Positions 30,794 through 39,261 of a DNA stretch of 64,000 nt are shown here, one piece after another. Made by a program: the position numbers and the translations under genes. How positions within the stretch are numbered: the first letter of the stretch is position 1; every line of letters begins with the position of its first letter. The DNA lies in assembly GCA_965216915.1 (NCBI GenBank), contig CBDCGS010000007.1, forward strand, positions 124,001-188,000, in the 5' to 3' direction. The notes under the pieces were generated by a model. It worked only from the letters and a program-made list of their open reading frames with translations, was not told where the DNA came from and made no database searches. Source of the stretch: CBDCGS01 sp965216915. Lineage in GTDB: Bacteria; Pseudomonadota; Alphaproteobacteria; UBA828.

Positions 30794-31404
30794 TCACGGA
30801 TACTGAGTTAATCCAATATTTGGATGGGGCACTGCCGGCCGACGCGGTCGAGCGCGTCGAGCAGGCGGTGGCGGCCGACACCACGGTGCGCGAGCGGCTC
30901 CGAGATTTTGCCGAGGAGGCAGCACTCCTTCGGGCCGCCTTGCCCATCGCGGACGAAGCGCAGGCGTGTGTGAGCCGGCCGACCCCGCGCCGCGCGGGGC
31001 GCGCGACATGGGCGTCTTGGCCCGCCGCCGTCGCCGCATCGCTGGTCATTGGGATCGGCATCGCCGCCGGCTTTCTCGTCTCGGACCTTCGCGCGGATTC
31101 GCTGGTGTCGGAATTTGAAGCCGCCCGCGCGCTCGACCGGATCGAGTTCGAAGCCGCGGTCCAGCACGCGCTCGAAACCCAGCTCAGTGGTCGCGCGGTC
31201 GATTGGCACAACGCGCGTTCCGGTAACGGAGGAACCGTGTTTCCGATCCGAACATTCAAGAGCGTCGAGGGTGCGTGGTGCCGTGAGTACGCGCACCGCT
31301 TCGGCGCGGTCTCGGGCACAATCACCCGTCATGCCATTGCCTGCCGCGAGGCGGACGGTGATTGGGTGACGCGGCTCCCGGTGTACGATCCCCTCGACAC
31401 CTGA
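30790..31404 (+). CDS. Membrane anti-sigma factor with a surface-antigen-type sensor domain
   Basis: A 204-residue protein. Residues 1-55 are a helical anti-sigma domain (LIQYLDGALPADAVERVEQA) without the zinc HxxxCxxC motif. Residues 75-100 form one transmembrane helix (WPAAVAASLVIGIGIAAGFL). The remaining 100 residues lie outside the membrane and contain ALETQLSG, AVDWHNARSG, FPIRTFKSVEGAWCREYAHR and AIACREADGDW, matching the lipoprotein at 29801. It is coupled to the ECF sigma gene. It likely holds the sigma factor at the membrane until the outer domain senses a signal. Confidence 0.85.
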   Translation: MITDTELIQYLDGALPADAVERVEQAVAADTTVRERLRDFAEEAALLRAALPIADEAQACVSRPTPRRAGRATWASWPAAVAASLVIGIGIAAGFLVSDLRADSLVSEFEAARALDRIEFEAAVQHALETQLSGRAVDWHNARSGNGGTVFPIRTFKSVEGAWCREYAHRFGAVSGTITRHAIACREADGDWVTRLPVYDPLDT

Positions 31405-31420
31405 CCGCGCCGCCGGGCCG

Positions 31421-32086
31421 ATGCTGATCGAAATCCCAGGCATATTATCGTGGGCGGACGTCCAGGAAATCCGCCGCGCTCTTGGAGACGCGGCCTTCGT
31501 CGACGGCGCTGAAACCGCGGGCTTTCGCGCGGTCAAGGTCAAACAGAACGAGCAAGCCGCATCCGGTGAAGGGAAAGAACGCGCACAGAAGAAGATCGTC
31601 GCGGCGCTGCGCGACAACGGCGCGTTCCAAAGGGCCGCATTCCCACGCACGATTCGAACACCCCTCATCAGCCGCTACCGCGCCGGCATGGCCTATGGCA
31701 GGCACGTCGACGACGCCTTGATGGGGGCGGGGCCGATGGTCAGAAGCGACCTATCCGTCACCGTCTTTCTGAGCGATCCCGGCAGCTATGAGGGGGGCGA
31801 GCTCGTCATCGACAGCGGCTACGGCACGATTGCGACCAAGCTGCCGATGGGTGCGGCGGTGCTCTATCCGTCGGACATGTTGCACGAGGTCTCGCCGGTG
31901 ACCAGCGGCGAGCGATTGGCGGCGGTGACTTGGGTGCAGAGCCACGTTCGCGATGCGGCCGCGCGCACGGTTCTGCACGACCTCGACCGTATTCGCCGGC
32001 TCCTCGCCGCCAGCCAGCCCGACGCGGCGGAGACCGATCTCGCGTTCAAGACCTACGCCAACCTCCTGCGCCGCTGGTGCGATTGA
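31421..32086 (+). CDS. Fe(II)/2-oxoglutarate-dependent PKHD-type hydroxylase, PiuC/YbiX-like
   Basis: A 221-residue dioxygenase of the prolyl-4-hydroxylase-like fold. The metal triad is visible as His and Asp in AYGRHVDDALMG and the distal His in SDMLHEVSPVTSGERLA, whose following Arg would bind 2-oxoglutarate. SDLSVTVFLSDPGSYEGGEL is the family core strand. PiuC proteins are usually linked to iron uptake; no TonB receptor gene is adjacent here. It follows the anti-sigma gene by 16 bases and might be co-transcribed. Confidence 0.9.
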   Translation: MLIEIPGILSWADVQEIRRALGDAAFVDGAETAGFRAVKVKQNEQAASGEGKERAQKKIVAALRDNGAFQRAAFPRTIRTPLISRYRAGMAYGRHVDDALMGAGPMVRSDLSVTVFLSDPGSYEGGELVIDSGYGTIATKLPMGAAVLYPSDMLHEVSPVTSGERLAAVTWVQSHVRDAAARTVLHDLDRIRRLLAASQPDAAETDLAFKTYANLLRRWCD

Positions 32087-32112
32087 GCGGTCCGCCGGAG
32101 CGGGCACCTGGG

Positions 32113-32922
32113 TTATTGATAGCCGAACGCGGCGAGGGCGTCGCCGCAGCTGCGCTCGACGGCGGCGATCTGAGGGGCGCTGAGGGTTTGCCGATAGCGG
32201 CCGATGCTCTCAGCCGAAACCCGTCCGCCGAAATGCTTGGTGGCCCAGCTCTCGTAGTAGTCCAGCATCTCGCGCGTCGCGCCGTCGCGCCGGCGCCAGC
32301 CCTCGCCGGGATCGAGGTTCGGCAGCGCGAGGCCTGTGAAGGCGCGTAGCTCCGGCAGCACGGCGCCGGGCTCGGCGACGAGCTGCTCGTAGCGCACCAG
32401 GAGGCGCCGCCGCTGGAACGCGGGGTCGGCGCAATTCACCGCGGCTGCGTAGAACGACTTGTAGTGGTTGCCGAGCGCCTCGGGGCTTTCCGTGCCGAAG
32501 GGATTGGGCTTTCCCTCCGCGCGCGCGCGGGCCCCAACTTCGAGCATCGAGGCCACGACATCGCGCGGATCACGCACCACGATGACGAACCGCGCCTCCG
32601 GCACGAGCGCGGCGACGTCCGGGAAATGCTGGGTCAGATGCGGCTCCTTGAGCACGACATGGGTGCTCTCGTAGCGGGTGCGGGTACGGTCGAGAAACTC
32701 CGCCGCGATGCGTGCATAAAAGTCCCGCAGATCGGCGAGATCGGTGAAATAGTCGCAAGCGTCGCGGTCGAAGCTTTCTTTCGTGTAGGCGTAGGCGGCG
32801 ACGATCGCGCGGAACGGGCTCGCCTCGCGCAAGAGAGGATGCACGGCACCGTCGGCGCAAAGGAGGCTCTGCAGAAGGGTGGTCCCGGCGCGCTGGCTGC
32901 CGCCGACGAAGATGCTGCTCAT
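32113..32922 (-). CDS. Sulfotransferase family protein
   Basis: A 269-residue PAPS-dependent sulfotransferase-type protein. The 5'-phosphosulfate loop is SIFVGGSQRAGTTLLQSLL at residues 3-21, and the 3'-phosphate motif is VIVVRDPRDVVASML. ATG 32922 is chosen because it places the P-loop at the very N-terminus, as in the family; longer in-frame extensions run into low-quality sequence. The acceptor is unknown. It is convergent with the dioxygenase gene. Confidence 0.85.
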   Translation of the reverse strand: MSSIFVGGSQRAGTTLLQSLLCADGAVHPLLREASPFRAIVAAYAYTKESFDRDACDYFTDLADLRDFYARIAAEFLDRTRTRYESTHVVLKEPHLTQHFPDVAALVPEARFVIVVRDPRDVVASMLEVGARARAEGKPNPFGTESPEALGNHYKSFYAAAVNCADPAFQRRRLLVRYEQLVAEPGAVLPELRAFTGLALPNLDPGEGWRRRDGATREMLDYYESWATKHFGGRVSAESIGRYRQTLSAPQIAAVERSCGDALAAFGYQ

Positions 32923-33095
32923 GGGTGTCGCGTCCGACACGGGCTGGGTGCCGGACACTCTGGTCGGGCCGTGTGAAGGAGCGATTAACGGGCCGGCGCC
33001 GCGCCGCCGCGGTCGACGCCCTCTGCGCAATTCGTTAGGTTCGGCCCAGACACGCTGGTGAACGGAGCCGTGGCGGGCTCCGGGGAGAGGAGCCC

Positions 33096-34484
33096 ATGTC
33101 TGAGCACGGTGCGGCGTTGGCCCTGTCGAACTCGCAGATCGTTCAGGCCTACCGCAGCAAGACACCCGCCTCGGCCGCGCTGGCCGCCGAGGCGAAGGCG
33201 CTTCTTCCGAGCGGCGTGACCCATGACGGGCGCTATTTGGAGCCCTACGGCATCTACATCACGCGCGCCCAAGGCTCGCGCAAGTGGGATCAGGACGGCA
33301 ACGAATATGTCGATTACACGGGCGGCCACGGGGCGCTGTTGCTCGGCCACAACCACCCCGAGGTTCTCGCCGCGACCCAAGAGGCGTTCGCCAACGGCAC
33401 CCATCCCGGCGGCAATCACGAGCGAGAGGTGCGGTGGGCACAGCTGATTTGCTCGATGGTGCCCTGCGCGGAGCGCGTGCGCTTCACCTCGTCCGGCACC
33501 GAGGCGACCCACATGGCGCTGCGCCTCGCCCGTGCCCACACCGGCAAGAGCAAGCTCGTGCGATTCAAGTCGCATTTCCACGGCTGGCACGACCACATGA
33601 CCTCGGGCTACACCTCGCATTTCGACGGCGCGCCGACGGCGGGCGTGTTGGTTGAGCTCGCCGACAAGGTGATCCTGCTGCCGCCCGGTGATGTCGCCGC
33701 GGTGACCGCGGCGCTTGAGAGCGATGACGATATCGCCGCGGTGATCCTCGAGCCGACCGGTGGCTCGTTCGGCATGGTTCCGCACGAGCCGACGTTTCTC
33801 GGCGTGCTGCGGGAGCTCACGCGCAAGCACGGCGTGGTGCTGATCTTCGACGAGGTAATCACCGGCTTTCGGGTCTCGCCCGGCGGTGCGCAGGATTATT
33901 ACGGCGTCACGCCCGATATGAGCACGCACGCGAAGATCGTCGCCGGTGGGATGCCCGGCGGTGCCGTGGCGGGGCGAAAGGACATCCTCGACGATCTCGA
34001 TTTCGCCGTCGCCAAGGAACAAGGGCGCGAAAAGATCCAGCACCCCGGGACCTTCAACGCGAACCCGATCTCGGCCGCAGCCGGCGCCGCTGCGCTCACG
34101 ATCGTCAAGACGACCGATGCTTGCGCACGAGCCTCGGCCGCCGGCGCGACGCTGCGCGATGGCATGAACGCGGTGCTGGAGGAGGAATCTGTGCCATGGG
34201 CGACCTATGGCACGTTCTCCGGCTTTCACCTCTTCACCAACCCCAAGAAGCGCGCGATCTCGCCAGCGACCTTCGATCCCCTCGCGCTCGACTACACTGA
34301 GCTCAAGGATGCCGCGCCCGGCCTCGCCCAGAAGATCCGGCTCGCGATGCTGGTCAACGGCGCCGACATTCACCCCTGGCCGGGCGGCATGACCTCTGCG
34401 GTGCACACCGCGGAGGATCTCGCGCTCACCGTCGGCGCCTTCCGCGAGACCATCCGCATGCTCAAGCGCGAGGGCGAGATCTAG
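33096..34484 (+). CDS. Class III aminotransferase, glutamate-1-semialdehyde aminomutase-like
   Basis: A 462-residue fold-type I PLP enzyme. The PLP Lys is Lys280 in HAKIVAGGMPGGA, the PLP ring Asp is in VVLIFDEVITGFR, and the phosphate-binding SSGTEATHMALRLARA is at 132-147. It is close in pattern to HemL and to amino-acid 2,1-aminomutases or omega-transaminases, but its setting among catabolic genes rather than tetrapyrrole genes argues for a catabolic transaminase. A GGGGAGAGGAG ribosome site precedes the ATG. The hydrolase gene follows by 11 bases, so the two are probably co-transcribed. Confidence 0.88.
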   Translation: MSEHGAALALSNSQIVQAYRSKTPASAALAAEAKALLPSGVTHDGRYLEPYGIYITRAQGSRKWDQDGNEYVDYTGGHGALLLGHNHPEVLAATQEAFANGTHPGGNHEREVRWAQLICSMVPCAERVRFTSSGTEATHMALRLARAHTGKSKLVRFKSHFHGWHDHMTSGYTSHFDGAPTAGVLVELADKVILLPPGDVAAVTAALESDDDIAAVILEPTGGSFGMVPHEPTFLGVLRELTRKHGVVLIFDEVITGFRVSPGGAQDYYGVTPDMSTHAKIVAGGMPGGAVAGRKDILDDLDFAVAKEQGREKIQHPGTFNANPISAAAGAAALTIVKTTDACARASAAGATLRDGMNAVLEEESVPWATYGTFSGFHLFTNPKKRAISPATFDPLALDYTELKDAAPGLAQKIRLAMLVNGADIHPWPGGMTSAVHTAEDLALTVGAFRETIRMLKREGEI

Positions 34485-34495
34485 CGGGGCGGACG

Positions 34496-35344
34496 GTGTT
34501 CGCGCATCACACGGTCGAGCTGGACGAGGTCCGGCTGCACTATGTGACGGCGGGCGAGGGCGCGACGGCCGTGGTGCTGCTCCATGGCTGGCCCCAGACT
34601 TGGTGGGAATGGCGGCGCATCATGCCGGCGCTCGCCGACCGCTACACCGTCGTGGCCCCCGACATGCGGGGCCTCGGCGATTCCTCCTGTCCGCTCGCCG
34701 GCTACGACAAGCGCACGGTGGCGGGCGACGTTTGGCGCCTGATGCGCGAGACGTTGGGCTTCGAGCGATTTTTCGCGGTGGGGCATGATTGGGGTGGTCC
34801 CGTCGCCTACGCTCTCGCCCACGCTCACCCGGACGCGGTGGAGCGGCTCGCGATCCTCGACGTCGTGATCCCGTTCGGCGATGCGGATGCGCTGACCTGG
34901 GGCGGCAAACGCTGGCATCACGGCTTCCATTGGGTGCGCGACCTGCCCGAGGCGCTGATCGCCGGGCGCGAGCGGACCTATCTCTCGTGGTTCTACAGCA
35001 ACTTCGCCTACAACCCGGCGGCGATCACGCCCGCCGACGTCGACGAGTATGTCCGCGCCTATTCACAGCCCGGCGTGCTGCGGGCGGGCTTCGAGTATTA
35101 CCGCGCCACGCCGCTCGACCTCGCGCACAACAACGAAAACAAGAAGACCCCGCTTCCCATGCCGGTGCTGGGTCTCGGCGGCAGCGGGGGCAAGGGACGG
35201 GGCCTGCAGGTGGTCGAGAACCTGCGCGAACTTGCCGGCGACGTGCGCGGCCGGGCGATCGAGCGCTGCGGCCACTGGGTGCCCGAGGAGCAGCCCGAGG
35301 AGGTCGCGCGCGAGCTGCTCGCGTTTTTCGCCGGCGAGATCTAG
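34496..35344 (+). CDS. Alpha/beta hydrolase, epoxide hydrolase / haloacetate dehalogenase-like
   Basis: A 282-residue alpha/beta fold enzyme. The oxyanion strand is VVLLHGWPQTWWEW, and the nucleophile elbow GHDWGG has Asp as nucleophile. The catalytic His is in ERCGHWVPEEQPE. An Asp nucleophile and the HGWPQ motif point to epoxide hydrolase or fluoroacetate dehalogenase chemistry rather than an esterase. The start is GTG 34496. The last codons precede a dispersed repeat. Confidence 0.86.
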   Translation: MFAHHTVELDEVRLHYVTAGEGATAVVLLHGWPQTWWEWRRIMPALADRYTVVAPDMRGLGDSSCPLAGYDKRTVAGDVWRLMRETLGFERFFAVGHDWGGPVAYALAHAHPDAVERLAILDVVIPFGDADALTWGGKRWHHGFHWVRDLPEALIAGRERTYLSWFYSNFAYNPAAITPADVDEYVRAYSQPGVLRAGFEYYRATPLDLAHNNENKKTPLPMPVLGLGGSGGKGRGLQVVENLRELAGDVRGRAIERCGHWVPEEQPEEVARELLAFFAGEI

Positions 35345-35346
35345 CC

Positions 35347-35420
35347 AGAGCATTTCACGCTCGCTTGTGCTCACGCGAATGCTCCATCTGATTGAAATTG
35401 ACGCAAATGCGTCCTCGCAG
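35347..35420 (+). repeat. Dispersed two-stem repeat, copy B
   Basis: GAGCATT (35348) pairs with AATGCTC about 27 bases later. A second palindrome, GACGCAAATGCGTC, lies near the end. It aligns with copies at 11091-11165 and 58119-58211 in the reverse orientation. It starts two bases after the hydrolase stop. Confidence 0.6.
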
Positions 35421-35463
35421 ATCGTTCCACCTGCTCGGATTTCTCTAGGCGCGCCGGGCCGGC

Positions 35464-36162
35464 TCAGTCGATGTAGCGGGTCGACGGGCCGTCGAGCTTG
35501 GCGCGCCAGCTTTCCGGCATCTCCAGGCCATCCGCGACCTGGCGCTCCACCTCAGCCTCGGCGCGTCGCGTCCGATCCAAGGCGTCGGCAGCCGCTTCGA
35601 GCGTTTCGTGCGGCACGACCACGACGCCGTCCACGTCGCCGACGATCAGATCGCCGGGATTGACAGTCACACCGCCGAGCGAGATCGGCAGGCCGACGGA
35701 ACCGGGGCCGTTTTCCGCAGGCGAGTTCGGGTTGACCCCGGCGCAATAGACCGGGAGGCCGACGCCGATGATGCCCGGCGTGTCGCGGACTGCGCCGTCG
35801 GTGACAAGCCCCGCGACGCCGCGGTTCCGTGCCATCCCGATCGTGAGATCGCCGACCACGGCGGTGCCGAGATAGCTCTCCGTGCCAGCGACGATGACGT
35901 CGCCCGGCTCCGCCATGCCAAGCGCACCGATCAGCGCGAGCATGTCGCCGGGGCTGTTCATGCATGTCAGCGCGACGCCGAGGATCGATTTCATGCCGGC
36001 CGGCGCGTCGCTCAAGGGCTTGATCGCCGCGTCCAGCGCGCCGCGGCCGCCGAGACAGTCGGCAACGTGGCCGCTGAGCGCGCCCTCGAAGCGGGCTATC
36101 AGGGCGGCCGACGGCCGCGGAAACTTGCTGCGGATGGTGAGGCTCGGGGGTGTTTCAAGCAT
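35464..36162 (-). CDS. RraA-family protein (4-carboxy-4-hydroxy-2-oxoadipate aldolase-like)
   Basis: A 232-residue RraA-like fold protein. The core shows GDVIVAGTESYLGTAVVGDL, NRGVAGLVTDGAVRDTPGI (metal and oxaloacetate or pyruvate-site Arg-Asp) and NPGDLIVGDVDGVVVVP. The family includes class II HMG/CHA aldolases, oxaloacetate decarboxylases and RNase E inhibitors. The catabolic context favours an aldolase or decarboxylase. It starts three bases after the deacetylase stop, forming a two-gene minus-strand unit. Confidence 0.85.
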   Translation of the reverse strand: MLETPPSLTIRSKFPRPSAALIARFEGALSGHVADCLGGRGALDAAIKPLSDAPAGMKSILGVALTCMNSPGDMLALIGALGMAEPGDVIVAGTESYLGTAVVGDLTIGMARNRGVAGLVTDGAVRDTPGIIGVGLPVYCAGVNPNSPAENGPGSVGLPISLGGVTVNPGDLIVGDVDGVVVVPHETLEAAADALDRTRRAEAEVERQVADGLEMPESWRAKLDGPSTRYID

Positions 36163-36165
36163 CGG

Positions 36166-37089
36166 TCACTCCGCCGCAGCCGCTTGGGGCTCCCACTCCG
36201 GGATGCGTCCCTCGTAGTAGGGCATGGTGTCGATGCGGGGCGTCCAGCTGCCGTCGTCGATGCAGGCTTTCACGTGGGCCGCGATGTCTTCCATGGTCGC
36301 GAACCAAACGCCGCCCCGGTCGAGCATGGCCTCGATCCATTGCGCGACCCGTGACATGCGCGCAAGCCGGCCCGAGACGAAAGGATGCCACACCGTGACC
36401 AGCATGCCGCCGTGCTCGTACATCGCCTCGAACTCGGCGTTGAACACGTTCATTGCTTCGTCGGGCGCCTTGATGGTCATGGTGTAGTGGAAATCGAGGC
36501 TGTGCATGTAGTGCGGCCAGTCGTCCATGCCCCAATAGGAGGGCAGTGAGATCACGTCGCCCTTGGTGGTGCGCAGCAGGTGGGGGATGTCATCGCCCAT
36601 CAAGCTCGCGTCGTAGAGGAGCCCGCGCTCGGCTAAGAGCTCCGGTGAATCCTTCGATGCGTTGTAGAGCGGAGCCCGCCAGCCGCGCGGCGGCTTGCCC
36701 GTCATCCGCGTGATCACGTCGATCTGTTTGTCGAGCCAATATTCCTGCCGCTCGCGCCCCTCGTCGTTGGGGTTCTCGTGCAGATAGCCGTGCGCCGCGA
36801 TCTCGTGTCCGCCCTCGAGGATCGCGTCGACCAGGTGCGGATAGCGCTCCATGCACCACGCCGGATAGAAGAAGGTCTGCTTGATGCCGTAATGCGCGTA
36901 GACCTTGAGGATGCGCGGGATCGCAACCTCGTCATATTTGAGGAACGACATGGCCGACAGCATTTGCGGGGCTTTGTCGGGATATTCGAGGTGGAGGATG
37001 CTGTCGGTATCGATGTCGAAGGTGATGGCGACGGCGCAGCGCGCGCCGTTGGGCCAAGGCACCGGATTCTCGATGAGCTTGAGTGACAT
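36166..37089 (-). CDS. Polysaccharide deacetylase family protein (NodB fold, PuuE-like)
   Basis: A 307-residue NodB-type metal hydrolase. Motif 1 is VAITFDIDTDS, the His motif is AAHGYLHENPND and the substrate loop is RGWRAPLYNASKDS. This long cytosolic form without a signal peptide is typical of the allantoinase/PuuE or cyclic-imide hydrolase group acting on C-N bonds, rather than of peptidoglycan deacetylases. ATG 37089 has GGGAGGA upstream. It is divergent from the Lrp regulator. Confidence 0.87.
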   Translation of the reverse strand: MSLKLIENPVPWPNGARCAVAITFDIDTDSILHLEYPDKAPQMLSAMSFLKYDEVAIPRILKVYAHYGIKQTFFYPAWCMERYPHLVDAILEGGHEIAAHGYLHENPNDEGRERQEYWLDKQIDVITRMTGKPPRGWRAPLYNASKDSPELLAERGLLYDASLMGDDIPHLLRTTKGDVISLPSYWGMDDWPHYMHSLDFHYTMTIKAPDEAMNVFNAEFEAMYEHGGMLVTVWHPFVSGRLARMSRVAQWIEAMLDRGGVWFATMEDIAAHVKACIDDGSWTPRIDTMPYYEGRIPEWEPQAAAAE

Positions 37090-37206
37090 GATCGTTCCTC
37101 CCTGAGCGACGCCGCGGGATGTGGCCTCTGCCTGCTCCCGCATGATTCTATCGGTGCGCGCCGACGATGCAAATTTCGATTTTCGTGGTCAATCGCCTGT
37201 GACTTG

Positions 37207-37217
37207 ACGAAATTCGT
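37207..37217. promoter_or_regulatory. Palindrome in the divergent Lrp / deacetylase region
   Basis: ACGAA-A-TTCGT is a perfect odd palindrome, and a related TTTCGATTTTCGT lies 35 bases upstream at about 37173. Paired sites of this kind in front of an Lrp/AsnC gene are candidates for autoregulation and for control of the divergent deacetylase. Confidence 0.35.
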
Positions 37218-37263
37218 TGTAATGGTAGCCTCACGCTGGGAGTTTCGGGGCACAAGCACGAAA

Positions 37264-37977
37264 ATGGGGAGAACGGTGCTCGGCGAGTCCAAGGACTCAG
37301 GCAAGAAGCGTCAGGTGGCCGCGCGCCGCAACCGTGGCGGCTCGCGCTCGGACGCCGCGGCCGAGGTTTCGCCGATCATGGGCTGGCGGCGCATCGGCTT
37401 GGCCGATCTGCAGGGCGACGCGGTCGCCTATGCCGAGATGCCTCCCATCGAGGGTCTCAACCGCGAAATCGTCGCCATGTTGCAAGAGGATGGCCGTATC
37501 GCCTTCTCGACGATCGCGAGCAAGCTCGGCGTTTCCGAGGGCACGGTTCGCGCGCGGGTTGCGCAGATGCGTGAGGCCAACCTCATCCATTTCATCACTG
37601 TCGTAAACCCTCTCGCCCTCGGTTACACGGCGTGGGCCATGCTCGGCATCAAAGTCGCAAGCGGCGCGAGCGCCGATGATGTGGCGCGTTATTTTCGCGA
37701 CCAGCCGGAGGTGGTCTACGTCATGCGGGTGGCCGCGCGCTTCGATCTGCTGGCGGAGATCGTCTGCGGCACACCAGACGAGCTTCGTGAGTTTCTCGAC
37801 GCCCATTGCTATGGCTCGAAAGACATCGCCGAGGTGGAGCCGATGGTCGGGCTCGGCCTCTATAAGAGCCTCCTAAAATGGGACAAACCCCTTGCTTCCG
37901 GCAATGGCCACCGCGGCAACGGCAAGAAACGCGGTGCGAAGCGCCGCAGCAGTTCCGCAAAGGGAGGGACGTCGTGA
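37264..37977 (+). CDS. Lrp/AsnC-family transcriptional regulator with basic extensions
   Basis: About 237 residues. The HTH is LNREIVAMLQEDGRIAFSTI and SKLGVSEGTVRARVAQMREA, followed by the RAM ligand-binding domain (VYVMRVAARFDLLAEIVCG). Unusual features are a Lys/Arg-rich N-terminal extension of about 60 residues and a basic C-terminal tail (GHRGNGKKRGAKRRSSS). The start is uncertain: ATG 37264 is used, and a TTG at 37204 is possible. The stop overlaps the RidA gene start (GTGA), so it probably regulates the operon that follows. Confidence 0.82.
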   Translation: MGRTVLGESKDSGKKRQVAARRNRGGSRSDAAAEVSPIMGWRRIGLADLQGDAVAYAEMPPIEGLNREIVAMLQEDGRIAFSTIASKLGVSEGTVRARVAQMREANLIHFITVVNPLALGYTAWAMLGIKVASGASADDVARYFRDQPEVVYVMRVAARFDLLAEIVCGTPDELREFLDAHCYGSKDIAEVEPMVGLGLYKSLLKWDKPLASGNGHRGNGKKRGAKRRSSSAKGGTS

Positions 37978-39209
37978 CCAAGCAGCGCATCATGCCGACC
38001 GGCCACTGGGATTGGAGCATGCCGGTCTCGCTCTCCCAGGGCTGGAAGCTCGGCGACCTGGTTTTCGTCGGCGGGCAGATCTCGGCGGACGCGAAGGGCC
38101 GCGCCGTGGGCGGCGATCTCGAGGCGCAGACCCGCAACATCATGGAGTTCATCGGCCATGTGCTGCGCGAGGTCGGCGCCGACTATGGCGACATCGTGAA
38201 GCAGAACCTCTACTACGTGGTCGACGACGAAAGCCCAGACCCGGCGGAGATCATCTCGCGCATCGACGCTGTGCGCGCCGAATATTGCGGCGACCCCGGG
38301 CCGATCACGACCGACACACCGGTCGCGGGCCTCGCCTTCGAAGGGCTGCTCCTCGAGATCGATGCGCTCGCCGTGGTCGGCCAGAACAAGACACCGCTCA
38401 ACCCGCGCGGCCACTGGTCGCGCGGCGACGGTTCACCCTATGCGCAAGGGTGGCGCGCGGGCGACTGGGTGTTCGTCGGAGCCCAACGCTCGCTCGATAC
38501 GTCGGGCGCGTTGCGCGATGCCGGCGATATCGCGGCGCAAACGCGCAACTGCTTTGAATCTATGAAGAGCGTGCTCGCCGAGGCCGGTGCGAGCCTCGAC
38601 GATTTGATGCGCCTCAACACCTACTACCAACAAGAGGGTTCGGGATCCGCCGTCACCGCCTTTTGGGAAGAGATGACGGACGTGCGCATGGATTATTTGC
38701 CGAACCCGGGCCCTGTCGGTACGGGGTTGCGGGTCAGGGGCTTTCCACAAGCCGGGGAGTTGTTCCAGATCGAGGGCATCGCGCATCTCGGCAAGGAGCG
38801 CCGCCGCATCATGCCGGCGGGCCACTGGGACTGGAGCATGCCGGTGCCGTTCTCGCAGGGCTGGCGGGTCGACGATGTCGTGTTCGTCGGCGGGCAGATC
38901 TCGGCCGATCAAGCAGGCCGCGCGGTCGGCGCCGGCGATATCGGCGCGCAGACAAAGAACGTCTTCGAGAGCCTGATCACCGTGCTCAACGAGGCCGGCG
39001 CCGAGATGAGCGACGTGATCAAGCTCAACACCTACTATCAGTATGCAGGCAAAGGCACCAACGTTACCGACTATTGGGAGAAGATGACCGAGGTGCGCCG
39101 AGGATACTTCCCGCCACAGGGGGCATCGGCAACCGCGGTTCGCGTGGATGGCTACGCGTTCGAAGACCTCCTCATCGAGGTCGAGGCGATCGCCATGATC
39201 GATCGCTAG
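37974..39209 (+). CDS. Triple RidA (YjgF/YER057c/UK114) domain fusion protein
   Basis: A 411-residue protein made of three consecutive RidA-type domains of about 137 residues. Domain starts are RIMPTGHWDWSMPVSLSQGW, LNPRGHWSRGDGSPYAQGW and RIMPAGHWDWSMPVPFSQGW. Each continues with VFVG-Q, AQTRN or AQTKN and a VL-EAGA stretch. RidA proteins are normally single-domain homotrimers, so this chain could fold as one pseudo-trimer. The Arg that anchors imine deamination in RidA is not evident at the matching place, so enamine/imine deaminase activity is not assured. The GTG start overlaps the Lrp stop and has GGGAGGG upstream. Confidence 0.88.
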   Translation: MTKQRIMPTGHWDWSMPVSLSQGWKLGDLVFVGGQISADAKGRAVGGDLEAQTRNIMEFIGHVLREVGADYGDIVKQNLYYVVDDESPDPAEIISRIDAVRAEYCGDPGPITTDTPVAGLAFEGLLLEIDALAVVGQNKTPLNPRGHWSRGDGSPYAQGWRAGDWVFVGAQRSLDTSGALRDAGDIAAQTRNCFESMKSVLAEAGASLDDLMRLNTYYQQEGSGSAVTAFWEEMTDVRMDYLPNPGPVGTGLRVRGFPQAGELFQIEGIAHLGKERRRIMPAGHWDWSMPVPFSQGWRVDDVVFVGGQISADQAGRAVGAGDIGAQTKNVFESLITVLNEAGAEMSDVIKLNTYYQYAGKGTNVTDYWEKMTEVRRGYFPPQGASATAVRVDGYAFEDLLIEVEAIAMIDR

Positions 39210-39261
39210 ATCGGGCGCCGAGAATGTAGAGCAAGCGGCGGAAGCAGCAGCGGGCACCGGG

